Of a DNA stretch of 64,000 nucleotides, positions 34,036-47,014 are shown in pieces (position 1 is the first letter of the stretch; each line of letters begins with the position of its first letter). The DNA comes from Tenodera sinensis (lineage: Eukaryota; Arthropoda; Insecta; Mantodea; Mantidae): positions 95,758,676 to 95,822,675 of the forward strand of contig CM060963.1 in assembly GCA_030765045.1 (NCBI GenBank), given 5' to 3'. The translations under genes and the position numbers were made by a program. Under the pieces are notes generated by a model. The model worked only from the letters and a program-made list of their open reading frames with translations. It searched no databases and was not told where the DNA came from.

Positions 34036-34215
34036 GTTTTCCTACCTGCCTCAGTAGCGTGATGATTAGCCTGTCTGCCTCACGTTCAAGAGCTCGCGAG
34101 TTCGAATCATGCTTAGGGTAAGTTATCCGGTTTTTTCCGAGGTTTTCCCTTATCCTGACCGGTATGACACAATGTTGGAGGACGTTAATGAAAAAAATCC
34201 TTTGTAAGTGATTCG
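34036..34215 (+). repeat. tRNA-derived SINE
   Basis: An A-box-like TAGCGTGATGATTAGCCTG (near 34055) and a B box GTTCGAATC (34100-34108) stand 27 bp apart, as in a tRNA. The body GTTATCCGGTTTTTTCCGAG, with GTTTTCCCTTATCC, follows. The CCGGTTTT.CCG block recurs in the SINE at 40981, so the two may share a body. Confidence 0.6.
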
Positions 34216-35307
34216 TACGTTGTGTAAATTTTTGTAGGTAATTGCAAATGTAATTTAGAAACATATCAGTCAAATCTTATTCACATGTAATTCATTTAAA
34301 CTAATTCGCTGTTATACTTATGAAATATAACTGAGTTTCAGGTAATTATAATGAACACAGGTGTATCTTCTTTACCTCTGTTGACAGCGACGCAAGCTAA
34401 GGAGCAGCTTTCAGTGCAGTAATGTCGCAGTAACCAAAGAGAAGTAAAGAATTTTTTTTTTCTATCTGGTGTTTACTGATTAACAGCTGTTTTGTTTTCA
34501 ATTCTCAATTTAATCAGCCATGGGGAATAGAAAAAGAAAATGTTGTTATACGCTAGACCAGAAGGTAAAATTCATACGAGATGTGAAACTTAATGTACAC
34601 AAAACCAGTGCCAAAATTGTTTCAGACTTATGTACTGCTTATACCACGATAGTTATCAGTAACAAAATGAGCTGCATGTACTTAATGCAAGGAAAGTGAA
34701 ACAATCCAAATTAAGTAAGTTCAAAATAATGTTTTCTTCGTACATATCTTGGATGTTTTAAAAGGTTTACACATATGGGCCCGATGTACTGCTTTTCTTT
34801 AAAAAATATGTATTATTAAAATCTGATTTGTAAGTAATTCTGAGTTACGAGTATTCTTCCCTCTTTCCCTTGATATATGCACATTATCTGCTAATGGCTT
34901 TAAAATGCTGTTCTGCCGGAAGGAACTTTGGTGAAAATAGCTGCTGAAAGTTAAAGAACACATAAATGCATAGAACATAAGTTCGATCTCCTTAAATGGC
35001 GTAATTTATAAAATTAATTTTCCAAATAGCCATTATTATTTGTTTTAACTTTCAATGCCTTTTAAAGCACCGTCACTATTCACTTGTTTCTTAAAAAGTA
35101 ATGGAGAGTATGCAGCTCGAAGACCAGATATTGCCACATGATCATACATATCTGACTATCGATTCAATGTTCTGTAAGCAATAAAACTATTTCTACTACA
35201 GTTTATCTGGATTAACATGAAGTAGATGGAAAAAGAAGCGGTGTAAAACTGATTCTATAGTTCTTGCTCTACACTTCATGGTTTAGGTAAATCACCTGTT
35301 CCAATTC
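34216..35307. other. AT-rich sequence, nothing identified
   Basis: No gene or repeat recognised. A minus/plus search for coding motifs gave nothing. Confidence 0.45.
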
Positions 35308-35640
35308 ATAGCACGTCTTTCCATCTTTTTTTGGGTCTTCCCATGTCTCTGAATTCTAATGGTCTGTACTAGTATACCAATTTAGGAAGTCCTTTTTATC
35401 CATTAGTGGCTAGATACTGTTTCCAGTTATTTCTGCACTGTTGAATTTTATCGCGTATAGAAAATATCTGGAGTTCGTTTCTGATATATTCATTTGGTGT
35501 TTTATCTAATCTTGTGTAGCCTTTGGTTCTTCTTAGAAAGGTCATTTCTGCATTCTGAATTCCGTTTTTTATTTTATTATTCATTATTCAAGTTTCACTG
35601 CCATAAGTAAGGGAACATCCATCGTTTTATAGAATTTCAT
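35308..35640 (-). pseudogene. LINE reverse transcriptase C-terminal fragment
   Basis: The minus-strand frame reads QNAEMTFLRRTKGYTRLDKT, NEYIRNELQIFSI and NNWKQYLATNG, and after a stop it continues with FRDMGRPKKRW. This is the C-terminal part of a widespread insect LINE RT type: YGSETW, AEM.FLR..KGYTRLD, IR.EL.I..I, W..HL and GRP..RW. The polymerase core is absent. Such fragments are often annotated as endonuclease-reverse transcriptase. Clade (RTE-, L2- or related) cannot be set from this part. Confidence 0.7.
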
Positions 35641-37074
35641 TCTTGTTTCCCACCTTGTTTTTCGTTTTAATGTTCTGTGAATTGTGCATTCCTCTATACA
35701 CCATCACTTTTGCACATTTCACAGAATAAAATTGATTATATAGACAAATTCATGTGAACGAAGTCTGTTAATTATTTTCACTGCTTTTATATTTTTGTAA
35801 GTCAGCGTTTGCGTCTTTGTAGAGTATTTTGCCATCTACGTTTCCGTAGTACTTACCTGCTGAACCTCTTATAATTAAAATGCTCCTTTTAAGTTACTAA
35901 AAGCTGCCCGCATCCTTCCTTTCAAGTCACTTCGTTTTCGTCTTGTCATTTACTGCAGTAAAATACGAATCTTTCTAGGGGCTTTTTATCATTACACGGC
36001 ATATTTCACTGCAGTATTCAAAATGACGGCGATTTTGTCATCTGTGCGTCATGATAAAACAGAAGCAAAAACATTTTCTCTCTGCGCAGAAGTTTTAATT
36101 GCTAGCGAGTCCCTTCAGGGCTTGTTGTGCACCTGAACGTTCAAAGTTGGAGGCTGTGCATCAATATTTGTAATTTGCTAAACAACGTTAGTTGGTATTA
36201 CTGTGTTGATGATCATAATTCAATTTGTTGGCAAAATCCCGCAGAGTAGTTTTATTATAACAGGGTGTTTCAAAATAAGCACGTTTAAAACAGCACTTTT
36301 CTTAAATTATTGGTCAAGCGGTTTGTGCAAACTTGCCGGCCTGTTCAGTCCTCAATTAAACATAATACTGCTTGTTAGTATTCCTACTTGACCAAATGTG
36401 GATTGTTAAAGTAGACAAGAAAGAGAATGGTTAGCTTGGATGGAAACGGGTACCACATTTCTAACAGGAGTAAGAGGTGGGGAAAAGGAATATGCGAATT
36501 GTGTGGTTAGAGAGAAAGTATATGACAAAGTGTGTGGAGAAAAGAGACTTGCGAAGAGAAATGCGGAAAAATGGAGATGAATGTAATAGCGATAAGGAAG
36601 TTAGCAGGAAAAGAGGAAAAGAAGATTAGAGGTATAGCCGGGTACTTACAGAAAGTAAAAGACAAATGGGAAAGGAATGTAAGGAGCATAAGAAAGGAAA
36701 GGGAAAACAAATAAAGGAGGTAGTATTGATGAGAGCCACTCGGCAGACCAAAGGCCAAGATGCCATGATAACTGAGGTGGCTCTGAGAGGACAAACAAGG
36801 TATATTATTCATTGTTTTGTTAAGGAAAAGCTGCTGGTTTCCAGTACGTGAGACAATTGTAGGAAATATTATTACATTTAATTATACTTGTTTTTATTTT
36901 AGTAGGTTAAATTGTATTGTTTTGAGTACAAATAAATTATTCATTCAACTATATTATTTAACAACATGGTTGGCATTTGTTCCTCTTTCATAATTAAAAT
37001 ATTCCGATACCATTTATATTTGTTTGCGTTGATGTTTCCCTGTAAGCTGCGTATGCTGTTGCTGTTCGTGAAGA
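35641..37074. other. AT-rich sequence, nothing firmly identified
   Basis: A GGGTGTTTCAAAATAAGC string at 36263 resembles ends of some DNA transposons, and a lysine-rich ORF lies at 36532-36714, but neither can be supported further. Confidence 0.4.
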
Positions 37075-37160
37075 TCATTTCTTTGTTTGTCTAATATGGT
37101 AAACCCTGCTACTGCCCTTAGAAAGCTCATCTCTGCTATTTCTATTCTCTTCCTTACACC
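37075..37160 (-). pseudogene. Very short LINE reverse transcriptase fragment
   Basis: The minus strand reads RIEIAEMSFLRAVAGFT followed by ILDKQRN. This is the same C-terminal motif as in the fragment at 35308, but closer to the AVAG(Y/F)T subtype seen in other LINE families. Fewer than 30 codons remain. Confidence 0.55.
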
Positions 37161-38909
37161 GTGGTGCATTTATGCAAAATGGAAAGAAGGAAACCAAGGA
37201 AGTGACCTCTAATATTGGAGAAATCGGCAAAAGAAATTCAGGAAGAGCAATGCCCTCCTCCCCAAGTATTAGACAGAACATTTGAATAATTGCATTTAAT
37301 AAAACTGACAATCACAATGTTACCAGCCTTTTAATAGAAACAATAAAGTTGCTTCAATCCATTTAACTAGGGTGTTCGTAATTACAAGAAAGTACGTTCC
37401 CACTTAATGGACGGCGTGGTAGTACGTAGGAACTTAGAGGAAATACATTAGCTTACCCTTCGGGCAGAATCGACAACACAGCTTTCACCATTAAATGCGT
37501 ATTCCGTCACACATAAATCTAAGTCAAATGTTCCCTTTCCCTAATTAGGCCCCAACAGCGAAGCATTTAAACATGATCATATTATATGACTTTAACACTT
37601 GGATAACATACCTCGTCACACGTTAATCCAAATCAAATGTATCTTTTCCCTATTAAACCAAAAGGCAAAGTATTTAACAGAAGCCTGTTTGAAGTTCGTC
37701 TGAATCGTACACATCGTTAATTAGATATACCAAACTATTCCCAAATGAAAGAACATTTAACGCTGAAGGCGCAGCCCGGACAACTCATGGTCAGCAAAAG
37801 GAAAAACCTTACCAAACCTTATTCGGATTTATGCCCATTCAAGTTAGTCAGACATGCACACGGGGTCGAGACATGGCCCACACTTTCTACTCACAGTCTC
37901 CATATCGTGAAGGCTCTCGCTAACCCTGGTGGCGGGTAGTGGAACCGCCCCGAAGACATACCCTGGCGGAAAATCCAGACAACTGATCGGAAGAAACAAA
38001 ATAAAAGAACTGCCATCATTACATCTTTTCTGTCCAATTTTCACTTCCATGTGCTGCTATTGCTGTTTTGCACAGGTTAAATTTGTTCAAAATTTTCAAA
38101 CAATTGTTCAAAATTTAGCTTTTGCGTACAAAAAATTGAACCCTAAGCTTTCATCGTGCACCATTGTTTTTACTCTCAGAGCCACTTAAGACTTCAAGTG
38201 ATAATATAAATACCGAAGAACACGCGGCCTTATGACCCATATTTACCTTAATATGTTTTACTGGACTTGGGCTTTTGTCACACTTTTTCACTATAAGAAT
38301 GTTTCCACGATATATTCTTGTTCAGTTTTATCCAAAATTTCTAGACTGACTCCAAAGAGAATGCAGAAGAAATAGTGGGAGCGATTTGTATGTAATTTTA
38401 ATATTTAGCGGTAGGTGAATTGTAAAGTTGTATGAAGATTATAAAAATTGTGCGAAAATTATTTTTTCAAAGTAAATGTATTTTATTTAGTAAACCAAAG
38501 CATAACAAAATGTCCTGTTACCAACATTATTGAGAGTATTTGTCTATAACGGAATAATATTTGAAATTATCAAAATTGTGAAATCTTCACTATACGGTGC
38601 TACACTAGTTAAAAAATTATACATTTAAAAGAGTTGAAAGATATTGCAATGACAATTTGTGTGTATATTATTGCTTACATATATTAGTCTGACATAAGTT
38701 TGAATAAAAACCGCTCATAATTGTAAAATTTAGAAATTTTACCTATGTGTACTCTTAACTTGAGTAAAGGAAGTACCTGCTTAGTAATAAAGCTGTGACC
38801 TGATCGCGTTGCGAGCGCTACACAGGGTTTATTTCTCAAAAACTAAATTAATATTTTAATGGAAGATCAACAATAGATTAAATTTTTACAATAAAACAGA
38901 TTTTGGGTT
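37161..38909. other. AT-rich sequence, nothing identified
   Basis: 1.7 kb with short ORFs only; no domain or repeat recognised. Confidence 0.45.
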
Positions 38910-39650
38910 AGGCAAGGGTTAGACAGTGTCACCCATATTGTTTAATATTTATCTGAACGGTGTCATAGCTGACAGTTGTAGAAACTAACTTTAAAATTAA
39001 TAGTACCCCTTTGAATACTCTGTTGTTTGTGGATGAGCAAGAGATTATTGCTGATACAGAGGGTACACTTCAGATAGCTATTTATAAATTAAATAATATA
39101 TTTAAGGAATACAATTTAATATTCAAGTTCAAAAATAAAAGTAACGTCGTTCATAGAAACAAGTCACAAAAGTTCAAAAGTATTAACTAACAGTAAAATT
39201 ATTGAACAGGTGACCAACTTTGAGTGTTTGGGATGCAGATCATCATACCACAGGCAATTGGATATGGCAGAAATGCTTCAGAAGTATCAATATACACGTG
39301 GAACAATAAAAAGATGTTTAGGTAATAAAACCCTCATGGCAAGTCAAAGTTTATAAGACAGTAGCAATTCCACAACTTCTATATGGAGGAGAAACATGGG
39401 TACTAACACATAAAGATAAAAACCCTAGAGGCTTCATATATTAAATTTCTAGGATGAGTGCTGGGTATAAATCGGACAGAACATATAAGAAACTCAGATA
39501 TCAGATACGAGCTTAATATACAAACTATAACTGAGAGAGTATAAGACCGAAGAAAAAGGATCGAACATCTGCAAGGAATGGATCCATTCCGTATACCAAA
39601 ACGAACTTTACAATCCAAGAAGGAGAAGAAATGTTGGTCGTCCTATATTC
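38910..39650 (+). pseudogene. LINE reverse transcriptase fragment, heavily decayed
   Basis: Plus-strand pieces in order: TVSPILFNIYLNGVI after a GLGKG (motif G..QG..LSP.LFN.Y), then LLFVDEQEIIA where the catalytic YADD should be (reads FVDE), NNIFKEYNL, VTNFECLG, YKTVAIPQLLYGGETW, EASYIKFLG, IRNSDIRYELNIQTI and RIEHLQGMDPFRIPKR. Several frameshifts and stops separate them. It covers from the palm domain to near the C-terminus of the same general RT type as the 35.3, 42.9 and 58.4 kb fragments. Loss of the catalytic aspartates shows it is dead. Confidence 0.75.
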
Positions 39651-40466
<816 letters not shown>

Positions 40467-40975
40467 GCAAGAGCAAGAGCAACAACAACGCATTTGGAGA
40501 AATTAATTAAAACTTGGGGAAGACAAAGACAACACTAATAAAAATTACATCTATACTTATGTGAGTGAGGAGGAGAGAAAAATTGTATAAATATAAAATG
40601 AAATATGCAGAAACTCCAAGTTGTAATGTAATGCCTATAATGATGTTCTCATAACCAATAAACCAATAATAAATGTATATTGAATTTTCTGGAATTCGGA
40701 GAACTCCTTTTCATCCTGGAATTTTGCTTTATTATTAGTACGCGATTAAAATTTACCAATAAATTATCAGAAGAGAGACATGAGGCTCATTTAAACTGAA
40801 TGTATATTTCACTTTTTTAAAAATAAGTCGATATTGGTCGTTTCTGAAATATTGGTTGAACTCGGTAAGTTTTCTCAGGTTTGACTATTTTGGGAAAATC
40901 TGTGTAAGATGAACAGAAAAGCTACATTGTATTGAAGTCGTACAATTAATAACGGACAATTAACGGACAGTTTTA
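40467..40975. other. AT-rich sequence, nothing identified
   Basis: No gene or repeat recognised. Confidence 0.5.
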
Positions 40976-41185
40976 ACGCTCGTGTGGTGGCCAAATAGTT
41001 ACAACAGTCGACTCTCACCAAAGCATCCTGGGTTCCATCCCAGGTGACCACATGTGGGTATGTGGTGGACAAGGTGGCGTAGGGGCAGCTTTCCTAAGGA
41101 TTGTCCGGTTTTCACCGCCTTCTCATTCCACTAGTGCTCCATCTACATTCCATTTATTATTAGCGTCGCCACCTGCGATGTCACA
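40976..41185 (+). repeat. tRNA-derived SINE
   Basis: A TGGCCAAATAGTTACAACAG A-box region (tRNA-like TGGCC.A.TGGTTA) and a GGTTCCATCC B box (41031-41040) are followed by a body with TTGTCCGGTTTTCACCGCC and CATTCCACTAGTGCTCCATC. The body recalls insect SINE bodies and shares the CCGGTTTT block with the copy at 34036. It ends near a TTATTATTAG stretch. Confidence 0.6.
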
Positions 41186-41240
41186 TGTAGTAAATCTAAC
41201 AAAGAGATGCTCTTAAACTACCAGTGGGTAGTGAGATTTT

Positions 41241-42116
41241 TCCCTTATCTACTGGAAGTAGAAGGAAGTACCATTGTATTCACCCAAAAATTCGCTGTCG
41301 AGATTTCACCGGAAATATATGTTTTCAGACCCGATGAATCATAAAAAGGTATTTGTAGAAAAAGGTCTCTGTGTGTGTGTTTTTGTGTGTGTGTGTGTGT
41401 TTTTGTGTGTGTGTGTGTTTTTGTGTGTGTGTGTGTACAGCATAACTCAAAAACGAAAAGTCGGTTAAAAACCAAAGTTGGTATTTAAGTTTAACGTCCT
41501 TCAAGGATGCGACACGAAGATTCTGAAGAAAATAGCCACACCCTAAACTATCCTTTACATGGAAAATTTTTCGAACGTTTTGATTCTCTTAAAAATGGAT
41601 CTAACGATTTTGATTAAAATATCGTATGTTTGAGATATTTTTATGACAAATGAAATGCATATTTTGAATTTTCTGACCATAGCCTATATAGTCCTGTTTA
41701 CTCTGGATGACTTTTGAATAACTCGTAAACCATGAGAGATTGACAAAATCTTCATCTACAAAAAAATGTAGATCTCGCTAAAGCATACAGTCTAGGTAGA
41801 GTGAACCATTTCGGAGATATTGCTTATTATGTGTGTGAGTTTCGGAAAACTTGAAACTTTCGTGAAATAGAACATCGTTGTTCATTTTTTTATATGCTAA
41901 ATGTGCGAAGAGAACGGAATCTCAAAGCCTTAAAAGATTTGACTATCGCACAAAGCCTACTGTATTCTAACATTCTCCCTTAACCTACAAGGAAATAAGC
42001 TATAATTAAAAATATTTATCTTAACTAACACGAAGAAGATATAGGAATAAGAGTTTGTAAGAATGGTTAGTACAAGAGTAGAGAAAGTCATGTGAGTGCA
42101 ACACATCAGATTTTTT
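41241..42116 (+). repeat. ACTTTCTCTAC repeat, copy 6
   Basis: Plus-oriented, about 875 bp. It starts CTACTGGAAGTAGAAGGAAG, an altered palindromic end, then GTATTCACCCAAAAATTCG, and ends GTAGAGAAAGTCATGTGAG with CAACACATCAGATTTTTT. Standard block order. The microsatellite site holds TG tracts split by T runs. Confidence 0.85.
41371..41438. repeat. Interrupted (TG)n microsatellite within repeat copy 6
   Basis: TG blocks separated by three TTTTT stretches, a pattern not seen in the other copies. Confidence 0.9.
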
Positions 42117-42879
42117 CTCTACTGATTGGTAGTCTCTTTTTCTTACAAGTTTCCCTCCAAAGCCAATTCGCAAATAGCAAGAGTAGCAACCACCTGATAT
42201 TGAGGCCCATTACCCAATGTCTGCAGGTATAATTGGACCAGCCTGTCTCCAGAAGTTAAATTGGGAGACATGATCCCCTAGACTGGTGGTTTGTGGTTGG
42301 TGGGGCTTAGAGTTCGGTTATAGCAAAAAAGAGTTCTTGTTAAAAGAAGGAATTTAAGCCAGCATGAAGTTTTAATGACAACCTTTGGCATGAAACACTG
42401 GGCTCGAGTTCGACATGGAAGAGAGGAACAAGGAAAGAGTTAGAAGTAAAAAAAACTTAAAGAATAGGAGAGAAGGGGTGAAGGGTTGCTTACATAGGAA
42501 CCTATAGTTTTCATTAGAAGCTGCTACATCCAGCAGTCTTGTATTCGGATTCCTGGAAACATAACGTGATCATGTTTTCCCTGTAAAGATCATCGTATTT
42601 TGCAGAGATATTATCCGCTATACCTTGAATTACTACTGGATGAATAATGAAAATATGTCACTATGCATAACGCGTTGGCGCGTTGAATCTTCCAAACTAA
42701 ACAACAACTCTCAGGACTCATTTATTTTACATCAGGAGTACAACGGGTGTAATTTAATGGGAATATAAATGCAAAGAATGTCTTTTTGATGTATTACACC
42801 CATAATTAATTAAGTAATGGTACATAATTTCACTTCAGGGTATAATAAAATTGAGATTTTGTTTCTTTAGAGTTTGTTA
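42117..42879. other. Intergenic sequence, nothing identified
   Basis: Slightly higher GC around 42170-42310. No gene or element recognised. Confidence 0.4.
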
Positions 42880-43530
42880 ACTTAAATCCAAATGTAAGAA
42901 TGGAGGAGTGGAATTTGGTGGAGTCAAGAGGCATAAATATAGGAAGAAATAAGTGGATTAAGTCTGTTTTATTTGGGCATGACCAGATACTGTTGGCTAG
43001 TAAAGAACATGACCTTCAATATAATGTAACCAAATTGACAAAGATATTAAATGATTATAACATGGAAGCATGCTACAACAAAACAAAAGCAATGGCAAAG
43101 TAAAGCAAAGAGGAGAACACCAATAGTGATAGAGGGGCAAAATGCAGAGCGAGTGAAAATTTTCATATAGGACGCAATGTAACGAATTGTAAAATGAATT
43201 TAGATTTATTGCCGAACATACAGAAATATAACAGGCCAAATGGAATTTTATGGAAAATTTAGGAAGAAATATAACAAAGTATGCACAAGTTATATTTCAC
43301 TATGTTCTTTCAAAACCTGTATTGTTATACGACAGTGAAACTTGGACCATGAGAGTTCAGGATGGGAGAGGGATAGAAGCGGCGCAAATGAGATTCCTCA
43401 GATATCTTGATATGGTAACAGTAAGAAACAAAACGAAAAGCTACGAAACAGGGAAGAACCTAAGTGTAAATAATACTACGGATGAAATTAAGGACCATCA
43501 AAAGAACTGACACGATCGTGTAGATCAGTC
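42880..43530 (+). pseudogene. LINE reverse transcriptase fragment, heavily decayed
   Basis: The plus-strand ORF at 42900-43103 contains IKSVLFGHDQILLASKEHDL, where the catalytic YADD block has become FGHD, followed by LTKILNDYNMEACYNKTKAM. Further on (43250-43510) come SKPVLLYDSETWTMR and EAAQMRFLRYLDMVTV, the LYGSETW and AEM.FLR motifs. Frame changes separate the parts. The order and spacing match the RT palm, thumb and C-terminus of the same type of LINE as at 38.9 kb. Non-functional. Confidence 0.7.
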
Positions 43531-44900
43531 ATTACTATATTAATCTCATTCATATTAATTTTCATCACACCTAAGAAATAACAATAAAAACAATAATGGA
43601 CCATAAAACATCCTCATAAATGATCCGTCAATCTATGACCATTGAAATTAAAGGCGGTGTATCAATGAAACAAAATAAATGTCAAACAAGTACATTTTTA
43701 CTTTTGATGCGGTTGCAGTAGAAAAATGGTGTACGAATATCCAAACATATTTTTTTAGTAAACCGAATTCAGATTAATATTTATTAAGTTTACTTTGAAG
43801 TGTCTTATATAACAGTTTCAAACCTCTATCTCCTTTTTCCGGGTGAAGATAGGCTTTGCTATTGCAAAAATAGTAACCAAATTTAAAGCGAGAGTAATTG
43901 CCTTAAAGTTGCCATGTACAAATGCATCTATTCGTACATTAATCGGCGCATCACTTAGAAATAGTGTTCAAAGTCTGTGTTGCATCTAGGAACCAAGTTT
44001 GGCAGAAAAGCACTTTATAGGTGATGACTAATCTATGTGCTGAATATACAAATATTATCACTTTAAAATAAAAGTAGCGAAACATAACTTCAATTCTCCA
44101 TAAATAGTAAGCTTGTCTGTGCTAGGAACCGTTTCTAGAGGCTGTACGCGTATTCCTTAGGTGCTTTTATTATCTGGCATTTTCAGTAGCATTTCTGAGA
44201 TTACTAAGGACTCAATTTTGACAAGACGTTCCCTTTAGATGGGTTTGCTCACAGAGAGCAGCTTACTCAAAGAGCGCATCTGAACAAGAACATCTATAAC
44301 AAGAAGAAAACTATTATAAACAGCTTAAATGCTTTAGTGAACCATTAGATATGGGAATATGATTAAGTATATTTGCACTTCAGTGCTTCATAATTCTAAC
44401 CACAAATTATTAAGTGTGATGAAACTAGCGGAAGCGCATTGAAACTTGACGATAAAATATGCGCGAAACTGCTCGGATAAAATAGAGATAGCTCGCTCCA
44501 TTGAACGCCGTTGCCATTTCCAGCACCGTATTGTACCTGCCGATCCCATATCTATCTCCCCTTCTCTCTTTCGCTGCGATATGCACACCTCCACACTTTG
44601 TTGGGTACTGGAGCCCGTAATAAGGGCTCCGCAGCGTAATGGTGCGTTTAGGAAAATAGTCTTCTGCACACCCTGCAGATAGACAAGCTTTCGTTGCGCC
44701 AGCTCTAATGTAATACGAATTACTAATTTATTGTTACTTAGTGAATAATTGCTTTGCTATATTATGCAATGAATTTTCAGTATACAATTCACGTAAGTAC
44801 GCTATGTTAAAAGTGACTTGTAAGTGTTTTCAGTGCACTCTAAACACAATATTAGTGCTATATTCTGTATTTCGTTTCCGAATAGCGTATAGTGATATAT
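43531..44900. other. AT-rich sequence, nothing identified
   Basis: Short ORFs near 44388-44682 overlap on opposite strands and show no domain. Confidence 0.45.
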
Positions 44901-45481
44901 TGTAACAAAATCGACAAAAGTCTAGTCCAACTACGTTTTGCTCACCTTATTTTCCTCCAAAATTTGTGCACAACAACACAGTTATCTTTTACTGACTATA
45001 CAGTTTTCAGCCCTTCGTGATATTGCAACACACAACAGTATTCTTCTCGTAACCTTGCCTTCTCTCTGTCTTTCTTCATCTTCTCTGTCTCTCCAACAGC
45101 TGACTTTGACGATACCATCACTCAACACCCATTAACTACTTCGCTATCTTCCTTCACGACACGCCGGTTCTCTTAGATACACACCCAGCTGACACATACA
45201 CACATTAAAACTAAAAGCTGAACTGAGTCTCTTCCATTGCCTTGCCTCCTTATATAACGAAGATGTTACACGGACCTTTCTCGGACTTCTACAAATACGC
45301 CGGCTACCGGACACTCCTCGAATGAACTCGAAAACCCCTTTTGTTCTGGCAGTCTGATTGTTGCCACGTGTTCACAACAATCACACGAGACAGCCTGACC
45401 TTGAGCGCCTTTGATACTCGCACCGCTAGTGGGTGGGTGGGGCCTGACAGTCGTTTGTTGTGCGCCGCGGCCGGCGTTACA
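44901..45481 (-). mobile_element. Candidate solo LTR 2
   Basis: 581 bp bounded on plus by TGTAAC (44901) and GTTACA (45476-45481), a perfect 6-bp inverted terminal pair of the TG...CA type. On the minus strand it has TATATAAG starting at 45256, an initiator TCAGTT (45226-45221) 32 bp downstream, then a GA-rich leader and the terminus TTTTGTTACA. Flanks read ATAT and GTAT, close to but not an exact 4-bp duplication. Its terminus resembles LTR 1 (23717). It has only imperfect heat-shock modules (TTCTCGGACTTC near 45280). No internal retroelement sequence adjoins it. Probably a gypsy-type solo LTR. Confidence 0.6.
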
Positions 45482-45514
45482 GTATTTACACATTAATGTG
45501 TAACTTATAATTCG

Positions 45515-45870
45515 CAGGGCCGCCTCCGTAGCGTCTGCCTCCTGGCGTGGAGGACCTGGGTTCGATCCCCGGTACTGATGTGGAGATTTTACCCCCACTG
45601 GGAGGTGGCATGGAGTGCACTCAGCCTCGTTAGGTCCCAGAGGGGTCAATTGAGGAGCTACTTGATAGAAAAGTAGCGACTCCAGGTCGTGAGGGCCTCA
45701 TAAGTGGCCGGGAGGGCTGGGGCGCTGACGGCTTCCCATCCTGCAGTATTGCACCTCACTCGTGACGCCTGTAATGGGCAGAGTTGGGGGAGGCAGCGGC
45801 CAGGCGGTAAGCCTTGGGCCTTCATGGGCTGTTGCGCTGGGGTTTCAGTTTTAGTTTATAATTCACACAG
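45515..45870 (+). repeat. tRNA-derived SINE, GC-rich
   Basis: GCCTCCGTAGCGTCTGCC (A-box region near 45522) and GGGTTCGATCCCCGG (B box, about 45558-45572) form a tRNA-like head. A body of about 280 bp with GTGCACTCAGCCTCG, GGGTCAATTGAGGAGC and GCTGGGGCGCTGACGG follows. It is distinct from the SINEs at 34 and 41 kb. Confidence 0.65.
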
Positions 45871-46405
45871 TAAAATGATGGATAAAGGACGCTTCTTGAC
45901 TGCCTGGTTCAGATCTCTGCTTTCATATTTCTCGAGAATTGTATTGCACTAGGATAATTAGTACATAAAAAGATTTCCACCAATTACTATGAGGTTTTAT
46001 TAAACTTTTTCTGGCCATGTATATGAGAGAACTGGAAGATACGTTGTATTTCATATAAAATAAGGCTAAACTAAAGTGAATGGAATCTACATATTTTTCT
46101 CTCACAAGGTTGCATGCAACCAAGATCATAACTCTGTTGCTAATATTCAAATAGAAAAGCGCTATGATGTTCAGCCAAGCTATACACATGAGGGAATATA
46201 TTACACTCATAATTATATCGTTGCGGCTATGAACGGAACACCGTTTTCCCAATGATAAACAGGCAAGCTAACCAACAATAAGGACCACAGGCTTGACAGC
46301 AACTAAACTAACAAGCACTACATGAGCAACAAATTACAATCATAATGCAGTAGCCCAACTATTGCACTATGGTTCAATTCCACTTTATATCAGAGAAAAT
46401 CATAC
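45871..46405. other. AT-rich sequence, nothing identified
   Basis: No gene or repeat recognised. Confidence 0.5.
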
Positions 46406-46409
46406 TTGG

Positions 46410-46500
46410 CTGACCCCGTAGCTCAGTGGTAGAGCACCTACCTGCTATGCGGAGAGTTGATGGTTGCATTCCCGGCTGGGGAGTGGCAAGTTTTCTAAGC
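46410..46500 (+). repeat. tRNA-Ala-like SINE head
   Basis: GTAGCTCAGTGGTAGAGCAC is a near-perfect D arm with A box, and GGTTGCATTCCC is a T arm/B box with two changes. The predicted acceptor ends (GGCTGACC and following, against GGAGTGGC) do not pair and the anticodon stem is imperfect, so this is a tRNA-derived repeat rather than a working tRNA gene. Confidence 0.55.
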
Positions 46501-47014
46501 CAAGATTATCCTATCCTCCACAGGGTCTGAAAGTATGAATGAGAGAACATCTATAGGCAATATGTTCCATAGTAAAAGCCGTGGACCCGGAAGGCTGTAT
46601 GCTTACAATATTAAAACTCCAAAGTTCAGTAAACTTTGGAGGGTCATTTAAGGTCATTAAGAGGGCATATATGAACATTTTAACATGACATTTTTTAGTC
46701 AAGAGTAATTTTAATTAAATGTCTATTTTAAAATAATGGATTACAATAACTACTTCTTTACTGAAAATATGTTAACAGAAACCACTCTGTTAAAATATGT
46801 ATGTAACATATGTTTATAAACAACTATTGAATATTTCAACGTTCAAGATCTAACAGTTCCTGAGAAAAATGCTCCTTAATTGCAGAAAGATTGTTTTCCA
46901 GCAATAAAAAACGAAATATTGGCTTATCAATACATCCCTGCACCATATGAAGGGTTCTGAAGGTCATATTCCATTTGCTGTCTAGTTTACTCTTCTCTCC
47001 TATGTTCTCTACTT
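46501..47014. other. AT-rich sequence, nothing identified
   Basis: No gene or repeat recognised. Confidence 0.5.

Noticed and set aside
36532..36851. Lysine-rich ORFs as a gene
   Set aside because: They reflect purine-rich sequence, overlap in two frames, and show no domain.
46410..46500. Functional tRNA-Ala gene
   Set aside because: The D and T arms are recognisable but the acceptor stem does not pair and the B box is altered; a SINE head fits better.
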